NCBI RefSeq assembly: GCF_015477775.1
Contig: NZ_JADLQO010000024.1
Location: 1-64,000 of the forward strand
DNA: 64,000 nt
Direction: 5' to 3'
DNA from: Nocardia abscessus
GTDB taxonomy: Bacteria; Actinomycetota; Actinomycetes; Mycobacteriales; Mycobacteriaceae
Made by a program: the position numbers and the translations under genes. Shown here one piece after another: positions 45,156 through 54,008 of the stretch; the stretch's first letter is position 1; every line of letters starts with the position of its first letter. Below the pieces are notes generated by a model, which was not told the DNA's origin, searched no databases, and was given only the letters and a program-made list of their open reading frames with translations.

Positions 45156-48100
45156 ATGAGCTTTTTACTACGCGGAGTCGTCTCACCGTGGTGGCTCGAA
45201 GCGCCGACCTCCGTCGCGGCGGAGATGGCCCGCGCGGGTGTGGAGAAGGCCGTCGATCTGGGGACCAAAGCGGCGCAGGCGCCGGTGCAGGTGGTGGCGG
45301 CGGGCGCGCGAGCGGGCGCGGCGCTGCTGAATCTGCGCCGCGACGAGGAATTGCGCGACGAACTGGCGGCACTGGTCGATCCGCACGCACTGCGTTCCCG
45401 CCGCCGAGTCGCGCTCTACGAGGACCGCGCCACGGTCGAGGTCCGGGGCCTGGACTCCGGCAAGAGCGGCGATGTGACGCAGGCGCTGCACCGCACTCTG
45501 GACAAGCGCCGCGACGTGCGCTGGTGGCGGGTCAACGCGGTGACCGGCCGGGTCGTGGCGGCGCTCGCGCACGGCGCGGCCGACCTGCCCGCCCTGGTCG
45601 CGGCCATCGAGTCCGTCGAGGCCGACACCGCGGTGGGCGACCTGGACTGGAGCCGCGGCTGCGAGCATCCCGGGGATCGGGAACCGCTGCTGGCGGCCGG
45701 AATCCAGGTCGCGGGCGACGTGTGCGCGATCGGACTGTCCACGGTGAGTGCGGTGCTGCCGCTGCGCGCGCCCGCCCGGGTCTTGCGCGCGGCGGCCGCC
45801 TTCGTCGACACCCAGCCCCGACTGCGTAAACGGCTCGAGGAACAGCTCGGCCGTCCACGGACCGACCTGGTGCTGACCACCGCCAACGCCATCGGCAACG
45901 CCCTGGGCAACAGCGCCGCAGCGGGGACAGCGAACCTGCTGGTCGACGCGGTGCATCGCGGTTTCACCCTGACCGAGTCGCTGACCAGATACGCGCAGTG
46001 GCGCAACTGGGAGGCCGAGATCGACCGCCGCCCCCCGGAAGTGTGCGAACCGCTGACGCCGCCCACCCGCATCGTGGAGATGCCGCAGGGGCCGATCGAA
46101 CGGGTCGCCGACGAAACGGCCGCGGGCGCGCTCGCGGGCGCGGTCACCTCGGTGCTCGGCGGCCGTGGCCTGCTGGGCGCGGCCGACGCGTTGGAGCTCG
46201 GCGCGCCCAAGGCGGCGCGGGCGAGCCGGGAGGCCTACGGCGCCATCGTCTCGACGGTGCTGGGCCGGGCGGGAGTGCTGACGATCCACCCGCGGGTCTG
46301 GCGGCGACTGGATCGATTGTCGGCGCTGATCATCGACGGAGAAGCGCTGCTGACCTCGCGCCGGGTGGTGCTGAAAGCCGAAACGACCGACGAGAGATGG
46401 TCGGTCGCCGAGGTGTGGAGCGCGAGCCAGCGCCTGCTGTGGGATCAGGAAACCGCCGAAGGCACAGACGGCGACTCGCGGCCCAACGGCCTGGCCCGGT
46501 CGTCCGACGGCCACCGGCGGCTGGCGCATCCCGCGACCGGCAAGGTCGATCAGGGCGTGACCCGCCGCCCGGTATGGCGGGAACTGCACGACGACGGGAC
46601 ACCGGTCGGGCGGGTGCTGGTCGGACGCGAACTCGACCGGCGAGCACACGCCGTCCTGGGCCGGGCCCGCAGCGCAGGACTGCGCATCACCCTCGTCGCG
46701 GGCGAGGACGCCGCCGAGTTGCGGTCGCTGGCGGACGAATGCGTCTCCCCGTCGCGGTCGCTGAGCAAACTGGTGCGCACCTTGCAGCAGGACGGTCACG
46801 TCGTCGCCGTGCTGAGTCCGCGCGCGCACAAGGCACTGGCGTTCGCCGATGTGGCCATCGGGCTCGCCATCCGGGAGGACAACGCACTCCAGATGCCGTG
46901 GACCGCCGACGCGGTCTGCCGCGACCTCGGGCAGGCGCACCGCGTACTGGCCGCCGTGGCCCCGGCGCGTCAGGTGAGCGAACGCGGCCGCTCGCTGGCC
47001 CTGTCGGCGGCCGCGCTGGGCGGGCTGCTGCTGGCCGTCGCGCCGGGCAGCGCGGGCAGGTCCTCACCCATGACCGCGGCCCACTACACCGGTCTGCTCA
47101 GCGGCGCCTACACCGGATGGCGTTCGGCACGGACGCCGCCACCGGCCACGCTCGCCCCGCTGCTGCCCTGGCACGCCCTCGAACCCGACGAGGTGCTGGG
47201 CCGGTTGCCCGAGCCCGTCGCGCTGGACGAGCGAGACCAGCCCAGCGCCGCTGCCCGCATTCCCGGGGCGAACGTCATCGCCTCGGCGGTGTCGTTCGCG
47301 GGCCAACTGCGCCGCGAACTGGCCGATCCGCTGACCCCGATCCTGGGGGTCGGCGCGGTCGCCACCGCCGTGCTCGGCGCGCCGTCGGACGCGGTGCTGC
47401 TGTCGTCGGTGCTCGCGGTCAACGCGCTGGTCTCCGCCTGGCAGCGCCAGCGCGCCGAGGACGCGCTGCACCGTCTGTTCGAGCGCGAACAGCTCACCGC
47501 CCGGGTGATCGATCGCGCCGAACTCGACGCGGGCGAACCGGACGAGCGCCAGGTGCCGGCGAATCTGCTGACGCTCGGCGACGTGATCGTGCTGCGCGCC
47601 GGGGACGTGGTCCCCGCCGACGCGCGGCTGCTGCGCGCCGACGACCTCGAGATGGACGAATCCGGGCTCACCGGTGAGTCGATCACCGTCGAGAAGGAGG
47701 TTCCCGCCACTCCGGGCGCGTCGGTGGCCGACCGCTCCTGCATGGTCTTCGACGGCAGCACCGTGGTCAACGGCACCGGCCGGGCCATCGTCGTGGCCGT
47801 CGGCTCCGACACCCAGGCAGGCCGCGCCGCCGCCGGGGCCATCCCGCCGGAGAAAGGCGGGGTGCAAGCGCAATTGCGCCGCTTGACCGACCGCGCCCTG
47901 CCGCTGACCCTGTCCGGCGGCGGTGTCGTGACCGGGCTGGGCATGCTGCGTGGCAGGCCGCTGCGGACCGCGATCGCCGACGGTGTGGCGGTCGCGGTGG
48001 CCGCGGTGCCCGAAGGGCTGCCGCTGGTGGCCACCGTGGCTCAGCTCGCCGCCGCCCGCAGGCTCTCCCGCCACGGTGTACTGGTGCGCGCCAGCCGCAC

Positions 48101-49757
48101 CGTCGAGGCGCTGGGCCGGGTGGACACCCTGTGCTTCGACAAGACCGGCACCCTCACCGAGGGGCGGCTGCGCCTGACCACGCTGGCCGGCCTGGACGAG
48201 CAGTGGTCCCCGGACGCGGACTCCGAGGACGCTCACCGGCTCCTGCGGGCCGCGGCCCGCGCCTGCCCCGATCCCGCCGAGGGACCGGTCGTGCACGCCA
48301 CCGACCGCGCGGTGCTGGAGGCCGCGGACGAGGAGCTCGGTGACGACGTCCGCCACTGGGACCCCATCGAGGAGATCCCCTTCGAATCCAACCGCGGCTA
48401 CGCCGCCACGCTCGGGCACACCGCCAACAAGCTGCGGCTGATCGTGAAGGGAGCGCCCGAGGTCGTGCTGTCGCGCTGCACGAAGGTGCGGTCGAACGAC
48501 ACCGACCATCCTCTGGACGACCGGGTGCGCGAGCGCGCCGAAAAGGCGGTCCGCGACCTCGCCCAGCAGGGACTGCGGGTGCTGGTGGTGGCCCGCCGCG
48601 ACCTGCGCACCGAACCCGACGATGTCGAGGCGGCGGTCGTCGAACTCACCCTGCTCGGCTTCCTCGGACTCGCCGACGCTCCCCGCCCGCAGACGTTGCC
48701 GCTGGTCACCGCGTTGCAGCGCAACGGGATCAGCGTGCGCATGATCACCGGCGACCACCCGGTGACCGCGGCGGCGGTGGCCCGCCAGCTCGGCATCGAG
48801 GCGGGGGAGGTGGTGACCGGCGCGGATCTGGACGGCCTCGACGAGACCGCTCAGGCGGAGCTGATCGAACACGGCACGGTCTTCGCCCGCGTCGATCCGG
48901 AACAGAAGGTGCGCATCGTCGCGGCGCTGCGCCGCGCCGGTCACGTCGTCGGCATGACCGGCGACGGCAGCAACGACGCGGCCGCGATCCGCACCGCCGA
49001 CGTCGGAATCGGTTTGGCCGCACAGGGTTCGATCGCCGCCCGCAACGCCGCCGACATGGTGCTCACCCGCCCCGACCCCCTGGTGCTGCTGCACGCCCTC
49101 GTCGAAGGGCGCGGTATGTGGCAACGGGTCACCGACGCCGTCGGCGTGCTGGTCGGCGGCAACGCGGGCGAAGTGGCGTTCACCCTGTACGGCACCGCCG
49201 TCAGCGGCCAGGCGCCGCTGGGCACCAGGCAGTTCCTGCTGGTGAACATGCTCACCGACATGTTCCCGGCGATGGCGCTGGCACTGTCGCGGGACGGGGA
49301 CGCGGTCGATCCCGACGACACCGACGATCCGCAGTCCCAGGCGCAGCGGGCGGCCGAACGGCTCGCCGAACTCCCGCGGGCGCATCTGGGCACGGACCTG
49401 CTGCACACCCTCGGCGTCCGCGGCGTGGCCACCGCCACCAGCGCGTCGGTCGCGTGGACCCTCGGTCGCATGACCGGCACGCAGCGCCGCGCGGCCACCA
49501 TCGGCTTGGTCGCGCTCATCGGTACGCAACTCGGCCAGACGCTGGTCTCCGGCTACCGCAGCCCGCTGGTGTGGATCACCACGGCCGCGAGCGGCGCGGT
49601 GCTCGGCGCGGTGGTGATGACGCCGGGGCTGTGCACCTATTTCGGTTGCCGCCCGCTGGATCCGATCGGGTGGGGGATCGCGACCACATGCTCGGTGACC
49701 GCCACCGCGGCCGCGGCGCTGCTTCCCGGGTTGCTGTCCCAGCCGACCACCGCCTAG
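45156..49757 (+). CDS. Giant cation-transporting P-type ATPase, CtpI-like
   Basis: A 1533-residue P-type ATPase with a very long N-terminal extension (about 700 residues), as in mycobacterial CtpI (1632 residues). The extension has an HMA-like segment near residues 80-160 and weak hydrophobic stretches. The core has the usual order: actuator loop L-T-G-E-S (about 843), phosphorylation motif FDKTGTLTEG with Asp995, nucleotide domain (KGAPEVVLS), hinge GDGSNDAAA, and C-terminal helices. The M4 segment reads VPEGLPL, the Ca/Mg-type PEGL motif rather than the CPx motif of heavy-metal pumps. Probably exports or imports a divalent cation at the plasma membrane; ion unknown. A stress-type promoter precedes it. 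Confidence 0.93.
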   Translation: MSFLLRGVVSPWWLEAPTSVAAEMARAGVEKAVDLGTKAAQAPVQVVAAGARAGAALLNLRRDEELRDELAALVDPHALRSRRRVALYEDRATVEVRGLDSGKSGDVTQALHRTLDKRRDVRWWRVNAVTGRVVAALAHGAADLPALVAAIESVEADTAVGDLDWSRGCEHPGDREPLLAAGIQVAGDVCAIGLSTVSAVLPLRAPARVLRAAAAFVDTQPRLRKRLEEQLGRPRTDLVLTTANAIGNALGNSAAAGTANLLVDAVHRGFTLTESLTRYAQWRNWEAEIDRRPPEVCEPLTPPTRIVEMPQGPIERVADETAAGALAGAVTSVLGGRGLLGAADALELGAPKAARASREAYGAIVSTVLGRAGVLTIHPRVWRRLDRLSALIIDGEALLTSRRVVLKAETTDERWSVAEVWSASQRLLWDQETAEGTDGDSRPNGLARSSDGHRRLAHPATGKVDQGVTRRPVWRELHDDGTPVGRVLVGRELDRRAHAVLGRARSAGLRITLVAGEDAAELRSLADECVSPSRSLSKLVRTLQQDGHVVAVLSPRAHKALAFADVAIGLAIREDNALQMPWTADAVCRDLGQAHRVLAAVAPARQVSERGRSLALSAAALGGLLLAVAPGSAGRSSPMTAAHYTGLLSGAYTGWRSARTPPPATLAPLLPWHALEPDEVLGRLPEPVALDERDQPSAAARIPGANVIASAVSFAGQLRRELADPLTPILGVGAVATAVLGAPSDAVLLSSVLAVNALVSAWQRQRAEDALHRLFEREQLTARVIDRAELDAGEPDERQVPANLLTLGDVIVLRAGDVVPADARLLRADDLEMDESGLTGESITVEKEVPATPGASVADRSCMVFDGSTVVNGTGRAIVVAVGSDTQAGRAAAGAIPPEKGGVQAQLRRLTDRALPLTLSGGGVVTGLGMLRGRPLRTAIADGVAVAVAAVPEGLPLVATVAQLAAARRLSRHGVLVRASRTVEALGRVDTLCFDKTGTLTEGRLRLTTLAGLDEQWSPDADSEDAHRLLRAAARACPDPAEGPVVHATDRAVLEAADEELGDDVRHWDPIEEIPFESNRGYAATLGHTANKLRLIVKGAPEVVLSRCTKVRSNDTDHPLDDRVRERAEKAVRDLAQQGLRVLVVARRDLRTEPDDVEAAVVELTLLGFLGLADAPRPQTLPLVTALQRNGISVRMITGDHPVTAAAVARQLGIEAGEVVTGADLDGLDETAQAELIEHGTVFARVDPEQKVRIVAALRRAGHVVGMTGDGSNDAAAIRTADVGIGLAAQGSIAARNAADMVLTRPDPLVLLHALVEGRGMWQRVTDAVGVLVGGNAGEVAFTLYGTAVSGQAPLGTRQFLLVNMLTDMFPAMALALSRDGDAVDPDDTDDPQSQAQRAAERLAELPRAHLGTDLLHTLGVRGVATATSASVAWTLGRMTGTQRRAATIGLVALIGTQLGQTLVSGYRSPLVWITTAASGAVLGAVVMTPGLCTYFGCRPLDPIGWGIATTCSVTATAAAALLPGLLSQPTTA

Positions 49758-49772
49758 GCGCGGCGGACCGCT

Positions 49773-49797
49773 GATTGGGGTCCGACCGCCCGGGTAC
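49773..49797 (+). promoter_or_regulatory. SigB/SigF-type promoter for TPP enzyme operon
   Basis: GATT (49773-49776), 15 bases, GGGTAC (49792-49797), 48 bases before the ATG. It has one mismatch to GTTT but the same spacing as its neighbours. Confidence 0.45.
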
Positions 49798-49845
49798 CCG
49801 CCTGGCGACGGACCCTGCCACCGGCACACGGACAGGAGGAACCCG

Positions 49846-51627
49846 ATGGCCCAACAGGTCGGCGACTATGTGGTGCAGCGTCTGCGGGAATGGGGTGTCG
49901 AGCAGGTCTTCGGCTATCCCGGTGACGGGATCAACGGCCTGATCGCCGCTTTCGGCCGCGCGGACGACAAGCCGGCGTTCATCCAAGCCCGCCACGAGGA
50001 GATGTCGGCGTTCCAGGCCACCGGATACGCCAAGTTCAGCGGCAAGGTGGGCGTGTGCACCGCGACCTCGGGACCGGGGGCGATCCATCTGCTCAACGGT
50101 TTGTACGACGCGAAGCTCGACCACGTTCCGGTGGTGGCGATCGTCGGGCAGACCGCGCGCAGCGCGATGGGCGGCAGCTACCAGCAGGAAGTCGATCTGC
50201 AGAGCCTGTTCAAGGACGTCGCGTCCGACTACCTGGTCGAGGTGAACGTGGCGGACCAGTTGCCCAACGCCCTGGACCGCGCCTTCCGGATCGCGGCGGC
50301 GCGCCGGGCCCCGACCGCGGTGATCCTGCCGTCGGATCTGCAGGAGGAGCAGTACCGGCCACCGCAGCACGCCTTCAAGCAGGTGCCGTCGAGCCCGCCC
50401 GGATCGTCCTGGGCGCGAGTGATTCCCGCGCACGAGGACATCCGGCGCGCGGCGGAGGTGCTCGACGCCGGATCGAAGGTCGCGATCCTGATCGGGCAGG
50501 GCGCCCGCTCGGCCGCCGACGAAGTCGTCGAACTCGCCGAGCGCACCGGCGCGGGCGTGGCGAAGGCGCTGCTGGGCAAGGACGTCCTGTCCGACGATCT
50601 GCCTTTCGTCACCGGCGCGATCGGATTGCTCGGCAGCAGGCCCAGTTACGAGCTCATGCGCGACTGCGACACCTTGCTGATCGTCGGATCGAACTTCCCC
50701 TACAGCCAGTTCCTGCCCGAGTTCGGGCAGGCGCGCGCGGTGCAGATCGATATCGACGGCACCATGATCGGCATGCGGTACCCGACCGAGGTGAACCTGG
50801 TCGGCGACGCGAGATCCACCTTGGCCGAACTGATTCCGCTGGTACGGCGCAAAGACGACCGCGCATGGCGGGAACGCATCGAGAAGAACGTCGCCCGCTG
50901 GTGGCAGACCGTCGAACGCCAATGCCTGCTGGACGCCGAACCGGTCAACCCCATGCGGGTGGTCTGGGAGCTGTCCGAGCGCATCCCCGACGACGCCATC
51001 GTCACCGCGGATTCCGGGTCCTCCACCAACTGGTATGCCCGCTGTCTGCGCATGCGCGGCCGGATGCGCGGGTCGCTGTCGGGCACACTGGCCACCATGG
51101 GCCCCGGCGTGCCCTACGCCATCGGAGCGAAGTTCGCCCACCCGGACCGTCCGGTGATCGCGCTGGTCGGCGACGGTGCCATGCAGATGAACGGCCTGGC
51201 CGAACTGCTCACCATCGCCCGGTACCGCCCGCGCTGGAGCGACCCGCGCCTGGTCGTGTGCGTCTTCCACAACAACGATCTCAACCAGGTCACCTGGGAG
51301 CTGCGCGCCATGGGCGGCGCCCCGAAATTCGAGGAATCGCAATCCCTGCCCGACGTCTCCTACGCCGAGTTCGCGCGTACCGCGGGCCTGACGGGGATCA
51401 CCGTGCGGACACCCGAGGAGCTCGGACCGGCCTGGGACCGCGCCCTGCACGCCGACGGCCCGGTGGTGCTGGACGTGCACTGCGACCCCGACGTGCCGCC
51501 CATTCCGCCGCACGCGACCTGGGACCAGATGAAGGACACCGCCGAAGCCGTGTTGCGCGGCGACCCGGACGCGTGGCACCTCATCGCGCAGGGCGCGAAA
51601 ACCAAAGTCCAAGAGTTCATTCCGTAG
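49846..51627 (+). CDS. Thiamine-pyrophosphate enzyme, pyruvate oxidase/acetolactate synthase-like
   Basis: A 593-residue TPP enzyme with the three-domain pattern: N-terminal PYR domain (VFGYPGDGINGL, then catalytic Glu in ARHEEMSAFQATGYAK), a central FAD/nucleotide-like domain (KVAILIGQGARS), and a C-terminal PP domain with the TPP motif GDGAMQM and the NN in FHNNDLN about 28 residues later. It is closest in feel to PoxB-type pyruvate dehydrogenase/oxidase and to general-stress YdaP of Bacillus. It has an AGGAGGA ribosome binding site. It heads a three-gene operon with hemerythrin and SDR genes. It may make acetate or acetyl-phosphate from pyruvate under stress. Confidence 0.92.
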   Translation: MAQQVGDYVVQRLREWGVEQVFGYPGDGINGLIAAFGRADDKPAFIQARHEEMSAFQATGYAKFSGKVGVCTATSGPGAIHLLNGLYDAKLDHVPVVAIVGQTARSAMGGSYQQEVDLQSLFKDVASDYLVEVNVADQLPNALDRAFRIAAARRAPTAVILPSDLQEEQYRPPQHAFKQVPSSPPGSSWARVIPAHEDIRRAAEVLDAGSKVAILIGQGARSAADEVVELAERTGAGVAKALLGKDVLSDDLPFVTGAIGLLGSRPSYELMRDCDTLLIVGSNFPYSQFLPEFGQARAVQIDIDGTMIGMRYPTEVNLVGDARSTLAELIPLVRRKDDRAWRERIEKNVARWWQTVERQCLLDAEPVNPMRVVWELSERIPDDAIVTADSGSSTNWYARCLRMRGRMRGSLSGTLATMGPGVPYAIGAKFAHPDRPVIALVGDGAMQMNGLAELLTIARYRPRWSDPRLVVCVFHNNDLNQVTWELRAMGGAPKFEESQSLPDVSYAEFARTAGLTGITVRTPEELGPAWDRALHADGPVVLDVHCDPDVPPIPPHATWDQMKDTAEAVLRGDPDAWHLIAQGAKTKVQEFIP

Positions 51628-51646
51628 CGACAGAAACGAGTGTGCG

Positions 51647-52207
51647 ATGACCGATCAGGATGTCGTCGAACTGCTGACCGCCCAGCACGAGGAGATCTTC
51701 GCGCTGCTGGCGCAACTGAAGGCGGGCAACGGCACGAAACAGGAGTTGTTCACCGAGCTGGTGCGGTTGCTGGCCGTGCACGAAAGCGCCGAGGAGGAGG
51801 TCGTGCATCCGGTCGCCGGGCGCGCCCGCTTCGGCGCCGACGCCGAGATCGTGCAACCGCGGCTGGAGGAGGAGAACGCCGCCAAACGCGCCCTGGCCGA
51901 CCTGTACGACCTCGGGGTGGATCATCCCGATTTCGACGCCGAACTCGCGAAGTTCGCCGACGCGGTGGCCGAGCACGCCGCGCACGAAGAGACCGAAGAG
52001 TTCACTCTGCTGCGCGCGCAGTTCTCGACCAATCAGTTGCGGCGGATGGCGGGTTCGGTGCGCGCCGCCGAGGCCGTGGCGCCCACCCGCCCGCACCCGC
52101 ACGCGGGGGAGTCCGCGGCCGCGAACCTCCTGGCCGGACCGCCGTTGGCGCTGTTCGACCGGGCCCGCGACGCGGTGCGCGACTGGCGGCAGAAACAGGA
52201 CACGTGA
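51647..52207 (+). CDS. Hemerythrin domain protein (second copy)
   Basis: A 186-residue protein, different in sequence from the first hemerythrin. Iron ligands are visible in LTAQHEEIFALL, AVHESAEEEVVHPV, and AEHAAHEETEEF, giving the His/Glu/Asp set of a di-iron four-helix bundle. The C-terminal ~50 residues are Pro/Ala-rich and end basic. ATG 51647 is 19 bases after the TPP enzyme stop. A GTG overlapping its stop could start the next gene, but a better start lies 39 bases on. Probably an O2/peroxide/NO-handling protein of the stress operon. Confidence 0.9.
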   Translation: MTDQDVVELLTAQHEEIFALLAQLKAGNGTKQELFTELVRLLAVHESAEEEVVHPVAGRARFGADAEIVQPRLEEENAAKRALADLYDLGVDHPDFDAELAKFADAVAEHAAHEETEEFTLLRAQFSTNQLRRMAGSVRAAEAVAPTRPHPHAGESAAANLLAGPPLALFDRARDAVRDWRQKQDT

Positions 52208-52245
52208 ACCCACGTAACCCCGAAGCGGAGAAGGAGGAGCCCGAC

Positions 52246-53085
52246 ATGGGGTTTCCCGAGCAGCAGCAGAAAGTTCCCGGTATCCAGGCCAGGATGACCC
52301 CGGTGCCGGACTGTGGCGAGGACAGCTACCGCGGGTCCGGCAAATTGACCGGCAAGGCAGCGGTCGTCACCGGCGCCGACAGCGGCATCGGCCGGGCGGT
52401 GGCGATCGCCTACGCGCGCGAAGGCGCGGACGTGCTGATCTCCTACCTCGACGAGGACGAGGACGCGAAGGAAGTCGCCGACCTGGTGACGGCGGCGGGC
52501 CGCAAAGCGGTACTCGTGCCCGGCGACCTGTCCGAGGCCGCCCACTGCCGCGCCGTGATCGATCGGGCGGTGCGGGAATTCGGCAAAGTCGACGTCCTGG
52601 TGAGCAACGCGGCCTTCCAGATGACGCACGAGACTCTGGAGGAGATCAGCGACGAGGAATTCGAGCACACCGTCAAACTGAACATCAACGCCTACTTCTA
52701 CCTGGTGAAGGCGGCGCTGCCGCACATGCCACCCGGGTCGTCGATCATCGGCAGCTCCTCGGTGAACTCCGACATGCCCTCGCCCACCCTGGCGCCGTAC
52801 GCGGCGACCAAAGCCGCCATCGCCAACTTCTCCGCCAGCCTGGCGCAATTGCTGGGTGAGCGGGGAATCCGGGTCAACAGCGTCGCGCCGGGGCCGATCT
52901 GGACGCCCTTGATCCCCTCCACCATGCCCGTCGAGAAGGTCACCCACTTCGGTGACGACACACCGCTGGGCCGTGCCGGCCAGCCCGCCGAACTGGCCTC
53001 CACCTACGTCCTGCTGGCCTCCGACGACGGCAGCTACATCTCCGGCGCCCGCATCGCAGTCACCGGCGGCCGGCCGATTCTGTGA
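52246..53085 (+). CDS. SDR-family oxidoreductase, glucose/ribitol dehydrogenase (YghA) type
   Basis: A 279-residue classical-type SDR with the N-terminal PGIQARMTPVPDCGEDSYRGSGKL extension that marks the YghA/general-stress YdaD group. The cofactor motif is TGADSGIGRA (about residues 45-54). NAG appears as SNAAF, catalytic Ser lies in IGSSSVNSD, and YxxxK in APYAATKAA. The intact tetrad predicts an active NAD(P) enzyme for aldehydes or sugars. ATG 52246 is preferred over GTG 52204 because AAGGAGGAG sits 8 bases before it. It is the third gene of the TPP-hemerythrin-SDR operon. Confidence 0.93.
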   Translation: MGFPEQQQKVPGIQARMTPVPDCGEDSYRGSGKLTGKAAVVTGADSGIGRAVAIAYAREGADVLISYLDEDEDAKEVADLVTAAGRKAVLVPGDLSEAAHCRAVIDRAVREFGKVDVLVSNAAFQMTHETLEEISDEEFEHTVKLNINAYFYLVKAALPHMPPGSSIIGSSSVNSDMPSPTLAPYAATKAAIANFSASLAQLLGERGIRVNSVAPGPIWTPLIPSTMPVEKVTHFGDDTPLGRAGQPAELASTYVLLASDDGSYISGARIAVTGGRPIL

Positions 53086-53151
53086 CCTTCCGGGCACGAT
53101 CGCCCGCGCGGTCGGCCGTTGTCCGATCGGCCGACCGTCAGCGGGGGCGGG

Positions 53152-53382
53152 TCACAGCATCGACACCACGATGCCGACCGCCGCGGCGACGAACAGCAGG
53201 ATCACCACCGCCACGACGAGCATCGCCATGATCCCGGTGACCGGGAAATGGTGTCTGGTGCTCGGCTCCGGCGCCGACAGCCCAGAGGTCTGGGGCGTGT
53301 CCGGCGGGGTAGCGCCCGGCGGCACCCCGCCGCCCGGTTCCAGGTCAGGGGTTTTCGCCGGATCGGGATCCATCGCGCTCAT
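53152..53382 (-). CDS. Small single-helix membrane protein (DUF6480-like)
   Basis: A 76-residue protein. The N-terminal ~45 residues are Pro/Gly/Asp-rich with LEPGGGVPPGATPPD, the hallmark I associate with actinobacterial DUF6480. A single hydrophobic helix follows (about residues 50-75), ending just before the stop. The start is 9 bases after the stop of a tiny upstream gene, with AGGGAG as ribosome binding site, so both are one unit. It is convergent with the stress-operon SDR gene. Function unknown; the family often accompanies stress genes. Confidence 0.82.
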   Translation of the reverse strand: MSAMDPDPAKTPDLEPGGGVPPGATPPDTPQTSGLSAPEPSTRHHFPVTGIMAMLVVAVVILLFVAAAVGIVVSML

Positions 53383-53391
53383 AGCCGCTCC

Positions 53392-53508
53392 CTACTCGCC
53401 GTCGTTTCCCGGTACCTCGGGTGCGCCGGGCCGCTTGCCGGTCCTCTTGCGATACAGGATCACCGCGCCGACCAGCACCGCGAGTGCGAGAATCACCAAC
53501 AGTTCCAT
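53392..53508 (-). CDS. 38-residue membrane microprotein
   Basis: A short gene found by reading the sequence: ATG 53508 to TAG 53392. It encodes MELLVILALAVLVGAVILYR, then a basic KRTGKRPG and a short acidic end. One N-terminal membrane helix with a cytoplasmic basic tail obeys the positive-inside rule. It precedes the DUF6480-like gene by 9 bases. Immediately upstream is a GATT-N15-GGGTAG promoter-like element ending 9 bases before its ATG. Position, hydrophobic pattern and promoter make it likely real. Function unknown. Confidence 0.65.
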   Translation of the reverse strand: MELLVILALAVLVGAVILYRKRTGKRPGAPEVPGNDGE

Positions 53509-53517
53509 GGCAGGGGC

Positions 53518-53542
53518 CTACCCGGTATCCGCGAGCCCAATC
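53518..53542 (-). promoter_or_regulatory. SigB/SigF-type promoter for microprotein-DUF6480 unit
   Basis: Read leftwards: GATT (53542-53539), 15 bases, GGGTAG (53523-53518), 9 bases before the ATG of the microprotein. Same layout as at the decarboxylase operon, suggesting a leaderless or nearly leaderless message. Confidence 0.45.
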
Positions 53543-53568
53543 GGCGTGGCGTCCCCGGAGGGCTGCCC

Positions 53569-53949
53569 TCACTTCCGGGCGATGATGTAGTGACCGACGG
53601 TCTCCTGAAACGCGACCGCGTCGGCGATCGCCGCGTCGTCCGGGACGGGGCTGCCGGTCGGGACGACGATCAGCTTGTCGTCATCGTCGTAGCGGCGGTG
53701 GATGATCCCGACGCACAGTCCGCGCGCCCAGGGCATCGGTTCGGGCGGTCCGAGATAGTAGCCGTCGAGTTCCTCGCCATCGGGGGCGCGGGTGAGCGGA
53801 ACGTAGCCGTAGTTGAGCAGGTACCGGAATCCGCACCGCGGGTGACGGCTGCCGTAGGGACGGTCGACGACGAGATGCACTGTCCGGCCGAGGAACAGGC
53901 GCGCCAGGCGCAGCGACTCGGAGTCCTCTGGCTCCACCAGGTCGGGCAT
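53569..53949 (-). CDS. Inorganic pyrophosphatase-like protein
   Basis: A 126-residue protein with the fold signature of soluble family I pyrophosphatases: V-D-R-P-Y-G-S-R-H-P, then YLLNYGYVP, then GEELDGYYLG in place of the usual DGDxxD metal motif, and DDDDKLIVVPT. It is shorter than true Ppa (about 165 residues) and its acidic cluster differs, so catalysis is uncertain. It may hydrolyse another phosphoanhydride or be a divergent relative. The ATG at 53949 is the only reasonable start. Its gene ends 60 bases before the microprotein start, on the same strand, beyond the stress-type promoter. Confidence 0.75.
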   Translation of the reverse strand: MPDLVEPEDSESLRLARLFLGRTVHLVVDRPYGSRHPRCGFRYLLNYGYVPLTRAPDGEELDGYYLGPPEPMPWARGLCVGIIHRRYDDDDKLIVVPTGSPVPDDAAIADAVAFQETVGHYIIARK

Positions 53950-54008
53950 CGTCCCAGGCTACGGCGTCGTCGATCGCGCAGGCACCGGCGCGACGGATTG
54001 GACCGGGA

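Noticed and set aside
45152..45157. GGGTAT overlapping the ATPase ATG as a -10 box
   Set aside because: No GTTT-like -35 at a suitable distance and it would place the transcript start inside the gene; the GTTT-N15-GGGTAG pair just upstream is better.
47064..49829. 921-codon open frame on the - strand opposite the P-type ATPase
   Set aside because: The ATPase frame carries DKTGT, TGES and GDGSND motifs; the antisense frame has none and continues past the gene end.
52204..52245. GTG 52204 as the start of the SDR gene (GTGA overlap with hemerythrin)
   Set aside because: ATG 52246 has a far better ribosome binding site and gives the usual YghA-type N-terminus.
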